Shown here one piece after another: positions 45,433 through 55,109 of a stretch of 64,000 nt of DNA. A model generated the notes under the pieces. It was not told where the DNA came from, made no database searches, and was given only the letters and a program-made list of their open reading frames with translations. How positions within the stretch are numbered: the first letter of the stretch is position 1; each line of letters opens with the position of its first letter. A program made the translations under genes and the position numbers. This DNA comes from Semisulcospira habei (lineage: Eukaryota; Mollusca; Gastropoda; Semisulcospiridae), in NCBI GenBank assembly GCA_036245525.1, contig BTPG01000006.1, forward strand, positions 94,443,417 through 94,507,416. Direction: 5' to 3'.

Positions 45433-45706
45433 ATGTTCTTCACCCACACCTCGGTCAGCTGTCCAGCGGTCAGCTGCGCTGCACCAATACCCCCGGCGAT
45501 CAGTTGACACATGCTTTGTGACGGATCGTAGACTGCAGCATCGCAAGTCTTGGTGCCTTGACACTTCGTCACGCAGCCGATACTTGACGGGGACGTCACG
45601 GTCCTGATGATGCCACTTCCGGTGTAGATACCGCTTTTGTCCAGTTTCCGCCAGTTGCCGTTTTTTGTTTCTGCCGGTGCAACGGTTTCCTTGGCCGATG
45701 GTATTT
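45429..45706 (-). CDS. Candidate terminal exon with PAN/apple-like cysteines
   Basis: Read on the minus strand: acceptor TTTTCACAG, two bases completing a codon, then 90 codons ending EVWVKNI and TAA at 45431-45429. The translation has the pattern CVTKCQGTKTCDAAVYDPSQ followed by SMCQLI, a spacing reminiscent of PAN/apple domains, which bind proteins or sugars outside the cell. The stretch is GC-richer than its surroundings and codon-like, free of stops over the whole exon. No upstream exon was found between 45710 and 64000; the viral block and unrecognised DNA lie there. I infer a host gene whose earlier exons are to the right of the window or unrecognised. The family call is tentative. Confidence 0.45.
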
Positions 45707-45726
45707 CTGTGAAAAGAATGTCAAAC

Positions 45727-45908
45727 TTAACCGTTTTAGCCCCGGATCCCTACAGCAGGAGATGGCTTGACCTGAAGGCGCCAAGCTAATCTGGCACTAC
45801 CCTTCAATTATCATGGTCAAGCCATCTCCTGCAAGTGCAACTGGTACATAGTCGTTGGGCAACACCTCTAAAATTTGAGAAATGGGACCTTCGGGGTAAA
45901 AGGGTTAA
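45727..45908. mobile_element. TTAA MITE, type 1, left arm mostly deleted
   Basis: TTAA at 45727-45730 and 45905-45908. GATGGCTTGACC jumps directly to TGAAGGCGCCAAGC, removing most of the left stem. It is the last hairpin before the viral block. Confidence 0.75.
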
Positions 45909-46482
45909 CATTTTTTATTTCAGTAATGTCAGTTTACACTTTTGGTGACAAAAACTTGAAAGACTAAATTTCGTATAACTAATATATCTTAAAACATAAT
46001 TAAGATAAGCAGTGTATGTCATTAAAGCTTGCCTGCCGATACCGGAGTATGTTTCTCAGCGTGAAAACAGTGGTGTAAATGACATGTAAATTATAAACGA
46101 GTACACTGAACCTTAATGTCAAAATTCTGAATTTCATAAGTAAAATTCGGGAGTCAGGTGCCCGCAGACGCTTATGAACCAGGGGCAAGTTGCACAGGTG
46201 AGTCAGCTTCGCCCAGAGATAGATAATGTGGGTCTCCCACCCCACCCATCCCCCAATCAATAGATTTATTCTAATTAGCACGGTATTCAGACAAACCCAC
46301 TCCAGCAAATACACCCAATACCTTTATTACCTAGCCATTTTAGTTCCACTCCAGAAATCATTCAAGCTACGTTTTTTGATCAGCTACCAACCCGCGAGTA
46401 TTAAGGCAGATACCCCACCCAACCTAAATTATTAATGCTGTCATTGACTTTTTTAAGCAAAATTATTATATTACATTATAAA
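45909..46482. other. Left flank of viral block
   Basis: No gene. I looked for an inverted copy of this stretch in 62194-62820, as expected for Maverick terminal repeats, and saw none. The boundary between host and viral DNA is therefore not fixed. Confidence 0.5.
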
Positions 46483-46998
46483 ATGAATCAAGACGAATTG
46501 CTACTTCTAAGTGATATCTGTGCTGTAGAGAACAAAGACTTAGACTCTAAAAAACAAAGGCTTATCTCTGTTGTTGTTTCTGGAAAATCAAAAGCTTTTC
46601 TCGGTAAACAATACATGACAGAAGACATAGAATCCCTTACTGCTGATGAGCTAATTAAACTACATTCTAAATATGAAAATCACATTGCTTCACTAATGAC
46701 ACGTGATTTGAGTCGATCTCTTGTCTGCCTATACACAAAAGCTGTAAGTCACTTCCTACCTGTTGATAGTGACAGCCTTTCACATGATCTAGAAAGCAAC
46801 CCCATAGTTTCAAGTTCAATAGGTAAATTAGCATGCCTTATGTTTTACAAGTTTGGGAATTACCTTGCACCTGCTGTAACCTTACTTGTTACTAGTAGTC
46901 ATATTGATTTTTCTAAAATAAATTTTAAATTAGAAGAAAATGGACGAGACGACTCCACAACAGAGCCATGTCTTGACACAGGTTCAAACAGTGACTAA
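46483..46998 (+). CDS. Viral block gene 1, unknown 171-aa protein
   Basis: Not recognised. The start is taken at 46483 because ACATTATAAAATG fits the A-rich start context of the other genes; an in-frame ATG at 46435 lacks it. The middle is charged (EDIESLTADELIKLHSKYEN). A moderately hydrophobic stretch (LACLMFYKFGNYLAPAVTLL, about residues 124-143) might contact membrane. The C terminus is acidic and polar. Its last 59 bases overlap the next gene in another frame, a compact viral-style arrangement. Likely an accessory or virion protein of the block; no function can be assigned. Confidence 0.65.
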   Translation: MNQDELLLLSDICAVENKDLDSKKQRLISVVVSGKSKAFLGKQYMTEDIESLTADELIKLHSKYENHIASLMTRDLSRSLVCLYTKAVSHFLPVDSDSLSHDLESNPIVSSSIGKLACLMFYKFGNYLAPAVTLLVTSSHIDFSKINFKLEENGRDDSTTEPCLDTGSNSD

Positions 46999-47350
46999 GA
47001 CTAAAAGTCCAGGTCGAATAGAGGCTGGGAAAAGATTAGCTGAATATAACAGACAAAAGAAATTACAGCTTCAAGCATTAACAGAAAAGACTGACGTAAC
47101 ATCATCAGTGACACTACCATTAGAACCAACACATACCCCACAAAGTGATAAAAAAACAACTAAAACAACAACAAATTATATAGTTGCTGGATTTGTTGTC
47201 GGATTTGGTTACGTAGGTTACCAATTATATAAAAAATACAAACCAAACACTCGAACAGTGTCCAAAAAATCAAACACTCCAAAAACAAAAGAAGAAGTCT
47301 CCACATTACCAGCAGTTTCAAAACCTTTGGACCCATTTTACATGCAGTAA
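46940..47350 (+). CDS. Viral block gene 2, single-pass membrane protein
   Basis: 136 residues. The N-terminal half has a basic motif, KSPGRIEAGKRLAEYNRQKK (about 21-40). This is followed by a Thr/Pro-rich linker, one clear membrane helix (NYIVAGFVVGFGYVGYQLY, about 79-97) and a basic tail KKYKP. I infer a membrane protein with a basic cytoplasmic or nucleic-acid-facing part. The ATG context is GAAAATGG. It starts inside gene 1 and ends 38 bp before gene 3. No family was identified with certainty. Confidence 0.75.
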   Translation: MDETTPQQSHVLTQVQTVTKTKSPGRIEAGKRLAEYNRQKKLQLQALTEKTDVTSSVTLPLEPTHTPQSDKKTTKTTTNYIVAGFVVGFGYVGYQLYKKYKPNTRTVSKKSNTPKTKEEVSTLPAVSKPLDPFYMQ

Positions 47351-47388
47351 TAAATTTATTATTATTTTAATTTTTGTAGCATAAGAAA

Positions 47389-47619
47389 ATGAGCGACACA
47401 AAGAACTTAATGAACCTTGTCTATCACTCCGCTGTAATAAGTGGACTAGCAGTAGCATATTCTATGCTGGGAAAAAGTCTACTCAAAATGAAATCAGCAG
47501 ACCTTAGTAAATTAGACTTCGAAGACAGTGCTAAGCTAGTAGTTGTTATAACAGCATCGATTGCAACAAAAGATTTTCTAGTCAAGCAAGGAATTATTCC
47601 AGAAAATATTTCTAAGTAA
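47389..47619 (+). CDS. Viral block gene 3, small hydrophobic protein
   Basis: 76 residues with two hydrophobic stretches (about 10-28, SAVISGLAVAYSMLG; and about 48-60, KLVVVITASIATK). The start context is ATAAGAAAATG. It could be a small virion membrane protein, by analogy with the small membrane proteins of other double-jelly-roll viruses; that is inference. Gene 4 follows after 9 bp, suggesting co-expression. Confidence 0.72.
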   Translation: MSDTKNLMNLVYHSAVISGLAVAYSMLGKSLLKMKSADLSKLDFEDSAKLVVVITASIATKDFLVKQGIIPENISK

Positions 47620-47628
47620 ATAAAAAAT

Positions 47629-48060
47629 ATGGCAACTATAGCTGTTATGATTGGCGGTGCAGTTATAAATGCATTAGCTTTTAGTGGGTCAAACTATTTC
47701 TTTTCAAAAGTGAGTAAAGAAGAATCAGCAGAAGAAATGAAGCGCCACAATGAGGCATCTGAAAAACTAGCTCAAGCTCAACAAGATTATGAGAAGCAAA
47801 GAATAGAAAAACTGGATTTTATTAATGAAAAACTAAAACTTGAGGGTCATGCACAGCATACATTTTCAAATGTTGATGACGCGATCAAAGAATACTATCT
47901 TGTAACTGGTGAAGACATATCTATTCCTCAACCAAAACTTAGCGACTATTACCAACCAAGCTCAGAACAAAGAAATGGAGAAATAATATTTGTTCTAGTA
48001 GGAATGACATTAGTATATTTTACAGGAGTTTATATTGCTAAAAAAAATGGCAGACGCTAA
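47629..48060 (+). CDS. Viral block gene 4, two-helix membrane protein with coiled coil
   Basis: 143 residues: an N-terminal hydrophobic segment (AVMIGGAVINALAFSG), a long charged helix likely to form a coiled coil (about residues 28-80, rich in E, K and Q), and a C-terminal membrane segment (IIFVLVGMTLVYFTGVYIAK). The integrase gene starts 14 bases before this stop in another frame, so the two overlap. Not recognised by family. The topology suggests a virion membrane or scaffold role, which is inference. Confidence 0.74.
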   Translation: MATIAVMIGGAVINALAFSGSNYFFSKVSKEESAEEMKRHNEASEKLAQAQQDYEKQRIEKLDFINEKLKLEGHAQHTFSNVDDAIKEYYLVTGEDISIPQPKLSDYYQPSSEQRNGEIIFVLVGMTLVYFTGVYIAKKNGRR

Positions 48061-49001
48061 ACTATCAAAAATATATTACTCCCCAATTGGCTACTGGAAA
48101 GGGAATACTGCAATAAAAAAAATTACATGCTGCTGTGGGTGGAGATGTTAACCAAATAAAACAGTGGCTTAAAAAACAGGCAATTTGGCAAATATATCTT
48201 CCTGCTCCAAGAAAAATAACAAGGCCTCATTTTGAAAACACATCACCTAATGACACACACCAAATGGACCTCCTGTTTCTTCCGCATGACACAATAAGAA
48301 AGAAACGATACAAGTATGCATTAACTGTTGTTGACATAGCTTCAAGGTATAAGGATGCAGAACCCATAACTGACAAAAAAGCTGTAACAGTGGCCACTGC
48401 ATTATCAAAAATATATAGTCGAGGTCCTTTAAAATACCCTAGGCTTGTGCAGGTTGATGATGGGAGTGAATTTAAAGGGGCTGTTAATCAATTATTTGCA
48501 AAGCATGGCGTACTGGTTAGACGCGGTATTCCAGGCTTGCATAGATCACAGGCAATTGTTGAAAACTTTAACAAGCAATTATCGGAGAGACTTTTTAGCT
48601 ATCAGTATTCTAAGGAACTCATGCATGACGCACGTAACACTGAGTGGGTTAAAAGATTACCTTCTGTGATAAAAGCAATGAATAATGATGGTCACCCTAA
48701 ACCTGTTGATTCTATTAAATTGAAAACAATACCGTCAGAAATAAAAGCAATAACACCTCCAGACACTAACTTATTTACAAAACAGGTGAGATATTTGTAT
48801 CAACCTGGTGAGGCTGAAAATGACGTTAGACGTAGGGCAACTGATCCAATTTGGTCTACATCTGTTCATAATATAAAAAAAATAGTTCCTTCAGCTAATG
48901 CAACAATATATTATCTGTATGAGCCTGCACCAAAGAGGGCATTTGTCAGAGAAGAATTACAGATTATTCCCCCAGACACCGTTACTCATTTCAGTAACTA
49001 A
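48047..49001 (+). pseudogene. int: Retroviral-type integrase with one-base frameshift
   Basis: DDE-superfamily integrase (rve fold) that would insert the viral DNA into host chromosomes. The ATG at 48047 opens MADAKLSKIYYSPIGYWKG, typical of the N-terminal part of Polinton integrases. The catalytic core follows: HQMDLLFL (first Asp), VVDIASRYKDAEP, VQVDDGSEFKG (second Asp) and QAIVENFNKQLSERLF (Glu), with the D-to-E spacing near the canonical 35. A C-terminal basic domain ends at TAA 48999-49001. A run of eight A's at 48115-48122 holds one base too many: the reading frame after AIKK needs seven. This needs a +1 shift, so it is not a standard -1 slippery site. An assembly error in the homopolymer is also possible. 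The 3' end overlaps the polymerase C terminus by 45 bp. Confidence 0.9.
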
Positions 49002-52000
49002 CTCATCAATTAATTCATCAACCAGTTCGTCAGCTATTTCTTCAGATAACTTGAGTCTGTAATGACCAGGTGCATAAGCTTTTTCCTTACTATGAAACAC
49101 TCGTTTTGTGTCTCCAACTGCCAGAGACTTCTTATGTGTTTGGATCATTTCAAGATTATGTTTGTTTGATCTCAGTGACTTGTTTGGATAATCAGGCATT
49201 AATGCACCATCTAACACTTGCTTGTAATGTTCATGACGAATGTCTTTATTTTTTATCGCTGTTTTCTTGATACCTTTGGCTTTTGACTGACTACCCTTCT
49301 GGTGCAGTATAGAATACATTTTTGATCTCAGTCCAACGTACTCAACTATAGGCACACCATTTAGTTCATCCTTAAACTTACCAGGCACTTTCTTGTTTTG
49401 TGTGCTAAACAGTGGATGGTCTTTAGGGTAGTCAGACGTGTCATACATGTGTAACTCTGTTTTCATGTCTTCATAAAAGTCTTCAGTACACACATCAATG
49501 ATCATAGAGTCAGTGTCAGTGTATAACAGACGGCAGTCAGGATACTTTGGTTTGAAGTAATCATAATAAAATTCAAGCATTAATAATTTTGACAACTCCA
49601 GAATAGCCATACCTATAAATACTGGCTTGTCCAGTTTAACAATCTTTTTTTTGAGTGACACTGCATACAATGATGAATGAAATTCTTTGTACCCTGTGTA
49701 CTGTGGCTTGCCTGTAAGTTTAATTGCACCCAATTCAGTTGTGACAAGTCTCACATCTTTGCGGTGATGAGGATTTTCCATTGTCTTGCCAAAACAGGCA
49801 TTGTTCATAAGCTTAAAGACCCCCACCGGGTCTGCCCTAGGGGACCTTGGTGGGGTTGTCTACTTTTTAGTTCCTAGGGTCACCTTGTCTAACCCCTGCA
49901 AGGTGGGTTCTACTCTTTTGGGGGTTTGTATTTCTGTCTTTCTGGTCCATTCATCTGTATTTTTCTTTTGAAATTCTCCCTCCTGTCTGCGCTTCTTGCA
50001 GTTTTTTCTTCATTTGGCGCAGGCACGTCCTGAGAAGGCCTTTGTCGCTTGCGGGACGTTAAGCAATCTATACTTACTTATAAGCTTAAAGAAGTCTTTG
50101 TCAAATGCAGTGTTACCTTCTCTCGCACGCAATGTTGTATTCTTCATTATGTAATCTTTCATGAAAGCACTTTGTTCAAATTGAATTCCTCTGTGAACTT
50201 TCTTTAGTACTAACCCATGTCTGATGTAAAACTGTAACAATCGATAGTGACAAACGTAATTAAATTTGTCATTTAGATTTGGCACAAGTTTGGTGTCTTC
50301 TTTTTTTCCCGTCATACTCATTTTTTCAACTGCTAATGGATAATCATTATGGTAATCATGTAGGTGGTGTGGGTACTCAAGGTCTACTTCAAAGATCCAA
50401 CCCTTTTCATCATTTTGACCTCGATCCATAATATATTTTGTTAATTTTTTTATGCCATACTGTGACAAATCATACAAACAAAAGTTTTTTAATGGTAATA
50501 ATTCACACATCGCGAATCCGTACAAATTGTTAGCGTCCACGTACGTAATAAATGACCTTGACATTGAGGGGTCAAAGTCGTCAAGATATTTATTATTTGC
50601 CTTGGCATAATTATTTGCTGCAATACTAATGCCACCCCTCAATCCACGTTCCACCATTTCACCCGTCGTACGATCATACAACAGGTCTATAAATATCTTA
50701 CTGGATTTCAAAAATGCATCCCATGTCATGCCAGGACTAGTTATGTAGCAAGCAGGGTCAAGACTGTAGTGCAACAAACCCTTTTCACGATAACTTTCAA
50801 ATACATCTGCTAGCAAGCAAACGTCAGCTTTCAAGTACTGATCGTGGTAATCACCAATTGTCTGACACCCTAATTTATCCCACGCATCAAGTGCATGCTG
50901 GTATTCAGAGTCAGAAATACCTTTACCAGTTAGTGTAGAATAAAATTTCTCTTTTGGAGGCAGTCTCCTTTCCTCAAAAACTACCCAGTCACTGATGTAC
51001 TCATATGGATAAACACCTTTTTTAATCAAGTCCGGCTCAAAATATTTACTTGTTATTGGATACTCACTCAGTCCTTCTGCCAGACTAGCAAGACCTAAAG
51101 ACAAATGTTGCATGGAGTCATAAAATGCTAATTTGTCCAATCTAAAAGTCAAGTACTTCTCAGTTGTCTGGGCAATGCAACTAATTTTTCTGTAAGACTC
51201 ATCAACAGCCTGCATGATGATGTGTGAATCATATCCCTTCAGATTGTGAAAAAAGATTGGTAACTTATATGTCTTAGGATCTGTTTTTAATAATAAGTTA
51301 CAATTGTTATGTGCAGCACCTCTGTAACGCCCAGTTATGTGATCGTGGTCACGAACTTTATCACCTCCCAGAGGCTGTTCACAAATCCAACACGTCTCTG
51401 CTGTATCAAATTTTAGTTTGTCTTCTTCTGTCATCACCAAAGGCATCTGACATGTTGTGAGATATTGTACTACCTGACTATACAGTTGTCTCATTTCTGT
51501 TAAAAACAGGCATGCTGCATTTTCACCCCTGTAGATAACAGGTTCTGAATGAAGACCGTCTGACCTAACAAAAATGTATCCAAAAGAACACACCACTTGG
51601 TCACTTAATTTTATAGTCTTTGGTAATGACTCTGGAACTGGACCCTCATATGGAACAACGAGTGATTCAAAATCTGCATACACTACAAACGGCAGCTTTT
51701 GCTGATTCCCATAGTTCTTAAAATACACTTGACTACCAGGATCTGGATACTTAAGTACAGTTTGTATGTCATCAGCTGACCTACAATGTAAAACATGTTT
51801 GTCTGCTAATTTTATGGAGGAAAATCTTTGTAAACATCTCTTGCACACTTCCTGTTTGCCCTTGTGTTTTGTTGTATGCCCATGAATTAGACGTGACATA
51901 TTTCTGATAATTGTGTAGTGAAAGTTATTGTCATCACCGGCAGGGCTGATTAATAACATGTCAACATGTTTATCTTCTGGCTGCCCATAGGTTGGGGCAA

Positions 52001-52679
52001 TTGGAGATACTCTAATTGGCTGTAACTTATTCTCAGATTCATTTTCCCACACAAACACATTCACAGATATACCAGGATTTAGTTTTTCAAACAAGTCTAT
52101 ATCCTCTATTTTAACAGGGAACTCAATGCCACTGAAGTTGAGTTCGTTTACAAATTTGGTATAGTTAGATACATGATCAGGTTTTGCTTTTACAAAATGA
52201 AGTTTAGCAAGCACACACCACATAAAACATAAATTATCATTGTTTTGAATATTGACTACAGCCTTTTTGTTTGCAACCTCAGTTGGAAGTGGTATCCATG
52301 ATTTACCTAGTATAGGATGATATCTTGACTGCTTCAGTTGTAGTTCATGTACAAGGCCTTCATGCCGGCCAGACCCTTGCATTTCTGCTCTGTCAATTGC
52401 TTCATGGAAGTCTGGTAACAATCTTTCTCTAAACACTTTCTCTAGTTCTCTTCTCGAATTAACTGTGTGCTGCCTTGTCGAGATATACGTTACAATAACT
52501 TCACCAACATCTCTGGCAAATTCTATTTTTGCAACAATCTGAATCTTTACACTATCAGAAAGAAGGTTATTTTGTATGACTAAAAAAGATCTTTCTATTG
52601 ATTCATAGACATTGTAAATATTAGATATAGGTAAGTCAGTTGTGTGAAACACGTTTCTTAATCTTTGATGGTTGTCCAT
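48957..52679 (-). pseudogene. polB: Family B DNA polymerase, split by a SINE-like insertion
   Basis: Replicative polymerase of the protein-primed PolB type. The start at 52679 has AATAAAAAAGATGG. Features of the upstream part (residues from 52679): zinc finger CKRCLQRF...HVLHC (279-299), exonuclease motif YADFESL (334-340), an embedded HNH/zinc module CWIC...RDHDHITGRYRGAAHNNCN (430-461), HNLKGYDSHII (478-488), YLKADVCLLADVF (615-627) and palm motif A YVDANNLYG (713-721). The part encoded at 48957-49819 carries palm B FKLMNNACFGKT and motif C YTDTDSMI, so the catalytic residues are all present. An insertion at 49820-50079, flanked by a 13-bp duplication, breaks the gene just before palm motif B. 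The two parts together would be about 1,150 residues. Without the insert the frame appears open. No separate terminal-protein gene was identified. Confidence 0.93.
49820..50079 (+). mobile_element. SINE-like element inserted in polB
   Basis: About 260 bp between two copies of ATAAGCTTAAAGA (49807-49819 and 50080-50092). It starts CCCCCACCGGGTCTGCC, contains GGGTTTGTATTTCTGTC and CTCCCTCCTGTCTGCGC, and ends GGGACGTTAAGCAATC then a CTTACTTA tail. No coding capacity. A tailed, TSD-flanked short element is the mark of LINE-mobilised SINEs. No Pol III A/B boxes were confirmed. Confidence 0.85.
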
Positions 52680-52791
52680 CTTTTTTATTTGTCCGACAAA
52701 AAAATAAATAGAAAATTATATAATGAAAATGGCACTTTATTGACTGTAACTCCTACAAAACAGATTTGTTTACACACTGACTCAATCATCA

Positions 52792-53145
52792 TTATTGGTT
52801 TTGTATGTGCAATACCATTTTATTAAATGTAACAACGTTAAAATATAAATTTATTTTATATAGTTCTTTTGCTAAATCACTACACAATTTAGCAAACCAA
52901 CCACTTAAATATTCATTAACAGTAAATGACTGTGTCTTAATATCAACAGTTATTTTTTTTATAAATGGATTATCAACACTTAAAGTTATATTACCAGTCA
53001 TATACAGTGTTGCTGGTAACATAAAAAAATTATCTGGTGACTCTTTATTATAAAGCTGGCTTACATATTTAACATCTTTAAAGCAATATGTAATATCTAT
53101 GATTTCACCAATAGGCCAATTTTGCTCCTTTTGTCCGTCTGTCAT
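52792..53145 (-). CDS. Viral block gene, unknown 117-aa protein
   Basis: Not recognised. The start MTDGQKEQNW at 53145 is chosen over an upstream alternative because CTATAAAAATG precedes it, as in other genes of the block. The composition is beta-like (GNITLSVDNPF, KITVDIKTQSFTVNEYL), without a membrane helix. It lies between the polymerase and the packaging ATPase, 26 bp from the ATPase stop, and is read in the same direction. A small structural or replication accessory protein is possible. Confidence 0.7.
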   Translation of the reverse strand: MTDGQKEQNWPIGEIIDITYCFKDVKYVSQLYNKESPDNFFMLPATLYMTGNITLSVDNPFIKKITVDIKTQSFTVNEYLSGWFAKLCSDLAKELYKINLYFNVVTFNKMVLHIQNQ

Positions 53146-53171
53146 TTTTATAGACAAACTAAAAGTATAAA

Positions 53172-53783
53172 TTAATTTACTAACCCATACCCTGTGGGCT
53201 GATCTGTCTTTAAGATAAGCTTTAGATGCTTAGTCAATTTCAGTTTGTTTTTCACATTGTCTCGTTCATGCTTATTTGGGATGACATCGTTTTCTCTGAG
53301 ACAGTCTTCAAAGCTGTCACGATCCTTACAGTAAAACAAACATATAAACTTTAACTGTTCTCGAAAATCTTTCAGTACAGCATTATATTTCTGAGTGAGA
53401 ATCCATACACTTATGTTTGCATGTCTGCCACTGAAGGCAAGTTCTGCTAAAGTGTTTCTCTTCTTGACAATGTCTTTCTCTGCAGAACAGTCATCAACAA
53501 TAAACAACGTTGGCTGTCCTTCAAATTGCTTGTAAAAATATTGTAGGTAGTCATTCAGTTTTTTCTCAGGGTCGACTAAGTATATGTTGCTGTCAGTCCA
53601 AATGAATAAACGGTTGTGATAAGCTTTGTTGTGTTTGATTGTTGGACAAAATATTACAATGTTTTCAAAGTGGTGGATGTATCTTGTTTGTAAGAGGTTA
53701 AGTACAAATTCAGTTTTCCCACACCCTGTGGCACCAACAAATAAGCCACAGTGTGGGTCAAGGGTCATTAAGCCCCGGTTCAT
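53172..53783 (-). CDS. FtsK/HerA-type genome packaging ATPase (A32-like)
   Basis: 203 residues from MNRGLMTL at 53783 (context TGTATTAAAATG); an earlier in-frame start lacks that context. Walker A is GATGCGKTE (17-25), Walker B LFIVDDCS (93-100), and the sensor-like strand SVWILTQKY (125-133). The arrangement and length fit the A32-like packaging ATPases of adenovirus-like, Polinton and large DNA viruses, which pump DNA into preformed capsids. It lies upstream of the polymerase and downstream of the capsid gene on the same strand, the usual morphogenesis cluster. The frame is fully intact. Confidence 0.9.
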   Translation of the reverse strand: MNRGLMTLDPHCGLFVGATGCGKTEFVLNLLQTRYIHHFENIVIFCPTIKHNKAYHNRLFIWTDSNIYLVDPEKKLNDYLQYFYKQFEGQPTLFIVDDCSAEKDIVKKRNTLAELAFSGRHANISVWILTQKYNAVLKDFREQLKFICLFYCKDRDSFEDCLRENDVIPNKHERDNVKNKLKLTKHLKLILKTDQPTGYGLVN

Positions 53784-53893
53784 TTTAATACACAATATAA
53801 TTTTAATATATGTGTCCACTCAGTCTGCTTTCTGCAATATTGAGTTGTGCATCATATATCAGGTACAAATATATATTTATGGCTGCAGCAGTT

Positions 53894-55069
53894 TCAACCT
53901 TCTTTTGTATCACTACCATTCTCAACAGTTCGTCCTGACCCATGAAGATAGTCATCATCTGTACTACGCAGGTCTAACCACAGTGCATACTTGTTTGTCA
54001 GGTATTGACCAATCCTAACGTCATACAGATGTAGATCTTTGCACGCAATGTTTGCTGGTTTATCTCTAATCCTTCCTCCTGCAAAATACTTTGTGATCTC
54101 ATCGTAGTGCTGGTATGGTAACATTCCAGATGCGTACACTTGATTAGGACGGCCTTCGATTGTACAGGACAAATGTGTAATCTTAGGATTGTAGAATTTT
54201 TCTGAATCCCGTTTGTATGGAGCCGCTGGTTCAATAAACAACATAAAAATACCTTTCAGTGACCTAGCAGGCGTGTTTAAGTTTATGTTCCACATTGGGT
54301 CGCTTTTGTCTTTGGGTATTAAACTATGTCTAATCACCCTGTCATAATAAATTGGTAGTCTTGACTGATACTGATTTTGTATGAGTCTGGCTAGTTCAGT
54401 GTGTGTGACAATTTCATATTCCAAGGAAATGTTAGAGATCTTATATGTTGCACTAAGATCAGATGATTTAATAACTTTGGAGTAGTCATTGAAGGTTAGT
54501 TCAAAACTCAGACGGTCATTCAGTGCTCCTTGATAATAAGGCAGATGAGCTGTTAGGATTTCAAACTCAAGTGGAATGTAGAATCTGGATCCATATGTTT
54601 CGGCCATTATAACATCCATGGCTGTTTTAGTTACTTTATCTCCGGCGTCGATTCGAAGTTTACCAACATTATCTGGCTGTATGCCTTGGTAAATACGGTC
54701 TTCTCGTTCTTCTCTTGTTAGCCAAAGGTCTTTGTAACAGTAGAATACATCTGAGTCATCAAGACTAAACACTTCCTGTCCTTCAAGTTTTACTTTAATA
54801 GTTCTAACAATTGCTCTGCCAAGATTGTTAACTAGTGTTCTGTTCACGTCTGCGTCTGATGATAGTTCAATATTAAAAGCAAGGCGTGCAGTGCCAGGAA
54901 CAATAACGTCACTGGGTCCTAGGTTTGGAAACTTGACTGTAAGTGTTTGGTTCTGGTCTATGGTACTTGGATTGTTTGTGATGACTATTGTTTGTCGAAT
55001 GCCCTTAACACCCAGGGGCTCACGTAGTTTTCTGTATGGGTCTAACTTTGATCCGTAAGACTGTGTCAT
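53894..55069 (-). CDS. Probable double-jelly-roll major capsid protein
   Basis: 391 residues from MTQSYGSK at 55069; the ATG at 55084 lacks the block's usual context while AATAAAAATG fits. Strand-rich throughout, with no membrane helix. Landmarks: VIVPGTARLAFNIEL, NNLGRAIVRTIKVKLEGQEV, YCYKDLWLTREERED, RFYIPLEFEIL, YYDRVIRHSLIPKDKSDPMW and a C-terminal YALWLDLRSTDD. It is adjacent to the packaging ATPase, as major capsid genes are in Mavericks. Capsid identity is inferred from length, strand pattern and position; it is rather short compared with Polinton hexon-like proteins (usually 500 or more), so structure prediction should confirm it. The frame is intact. Confidence 0.68.
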   Translation of the reverse strand: MTQSYGSKLDPYRKLREPLGVKGIRQTIVITNNPSTIDQNQTLTVKFPNLGPSDVIVPGTARLAFNIELSSDADVNRTLVNNLGRAIVRTIKVKLEGQEVFSLDDSDVFYCYKDLWLTREEREDRIYQGIQPDNVGKLRIDAGDKVTKTAMDVIMAETYGSRFYIPLEFEILTAHLPYYQGALNDRLSFELTFNDYSKVIKSSDLSATYKISNISLEYEIVTHTELARLIQNQYQSRLPIYYDRVIRHSLIPKDKSDPMWNINLNTPARSLKGIFMLFIEPAAPYKRDSEKFYNPKITHLSCTIEGRPNQVYASGMLPYQHYDEITKYFAGGRIRDKPANIACKDLHLYDVRIGQYLTNKYALWLDLRSTDDDYLHGSGRTVENGSDTKEG

Positions 55070-55109
55070 TTTTATTATGCACAATAAAAAATAATAAATT
55101 AATAAAACA
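55070..55109. promoter_or_regulatory. Bidirectional A/T-rich intergenic promoter candidate
   Basis: The 40 bp between the divergent capsid gene and the gene at 55110. Both sides end in the A-rich start motif (AATAAAAATG leftward, TTAATAAAACAATGG rightward). All control elements for both genes must lie here or inside the neighbours' coding DNA. Confidence 0.5.

Noticed and set aside
48115..48130. Programmed -1 frameshift in the integrase
   Set aside because: The A-run is slippery, but a -1 shift leads to the wrong frame; the catalytic core needs +1.
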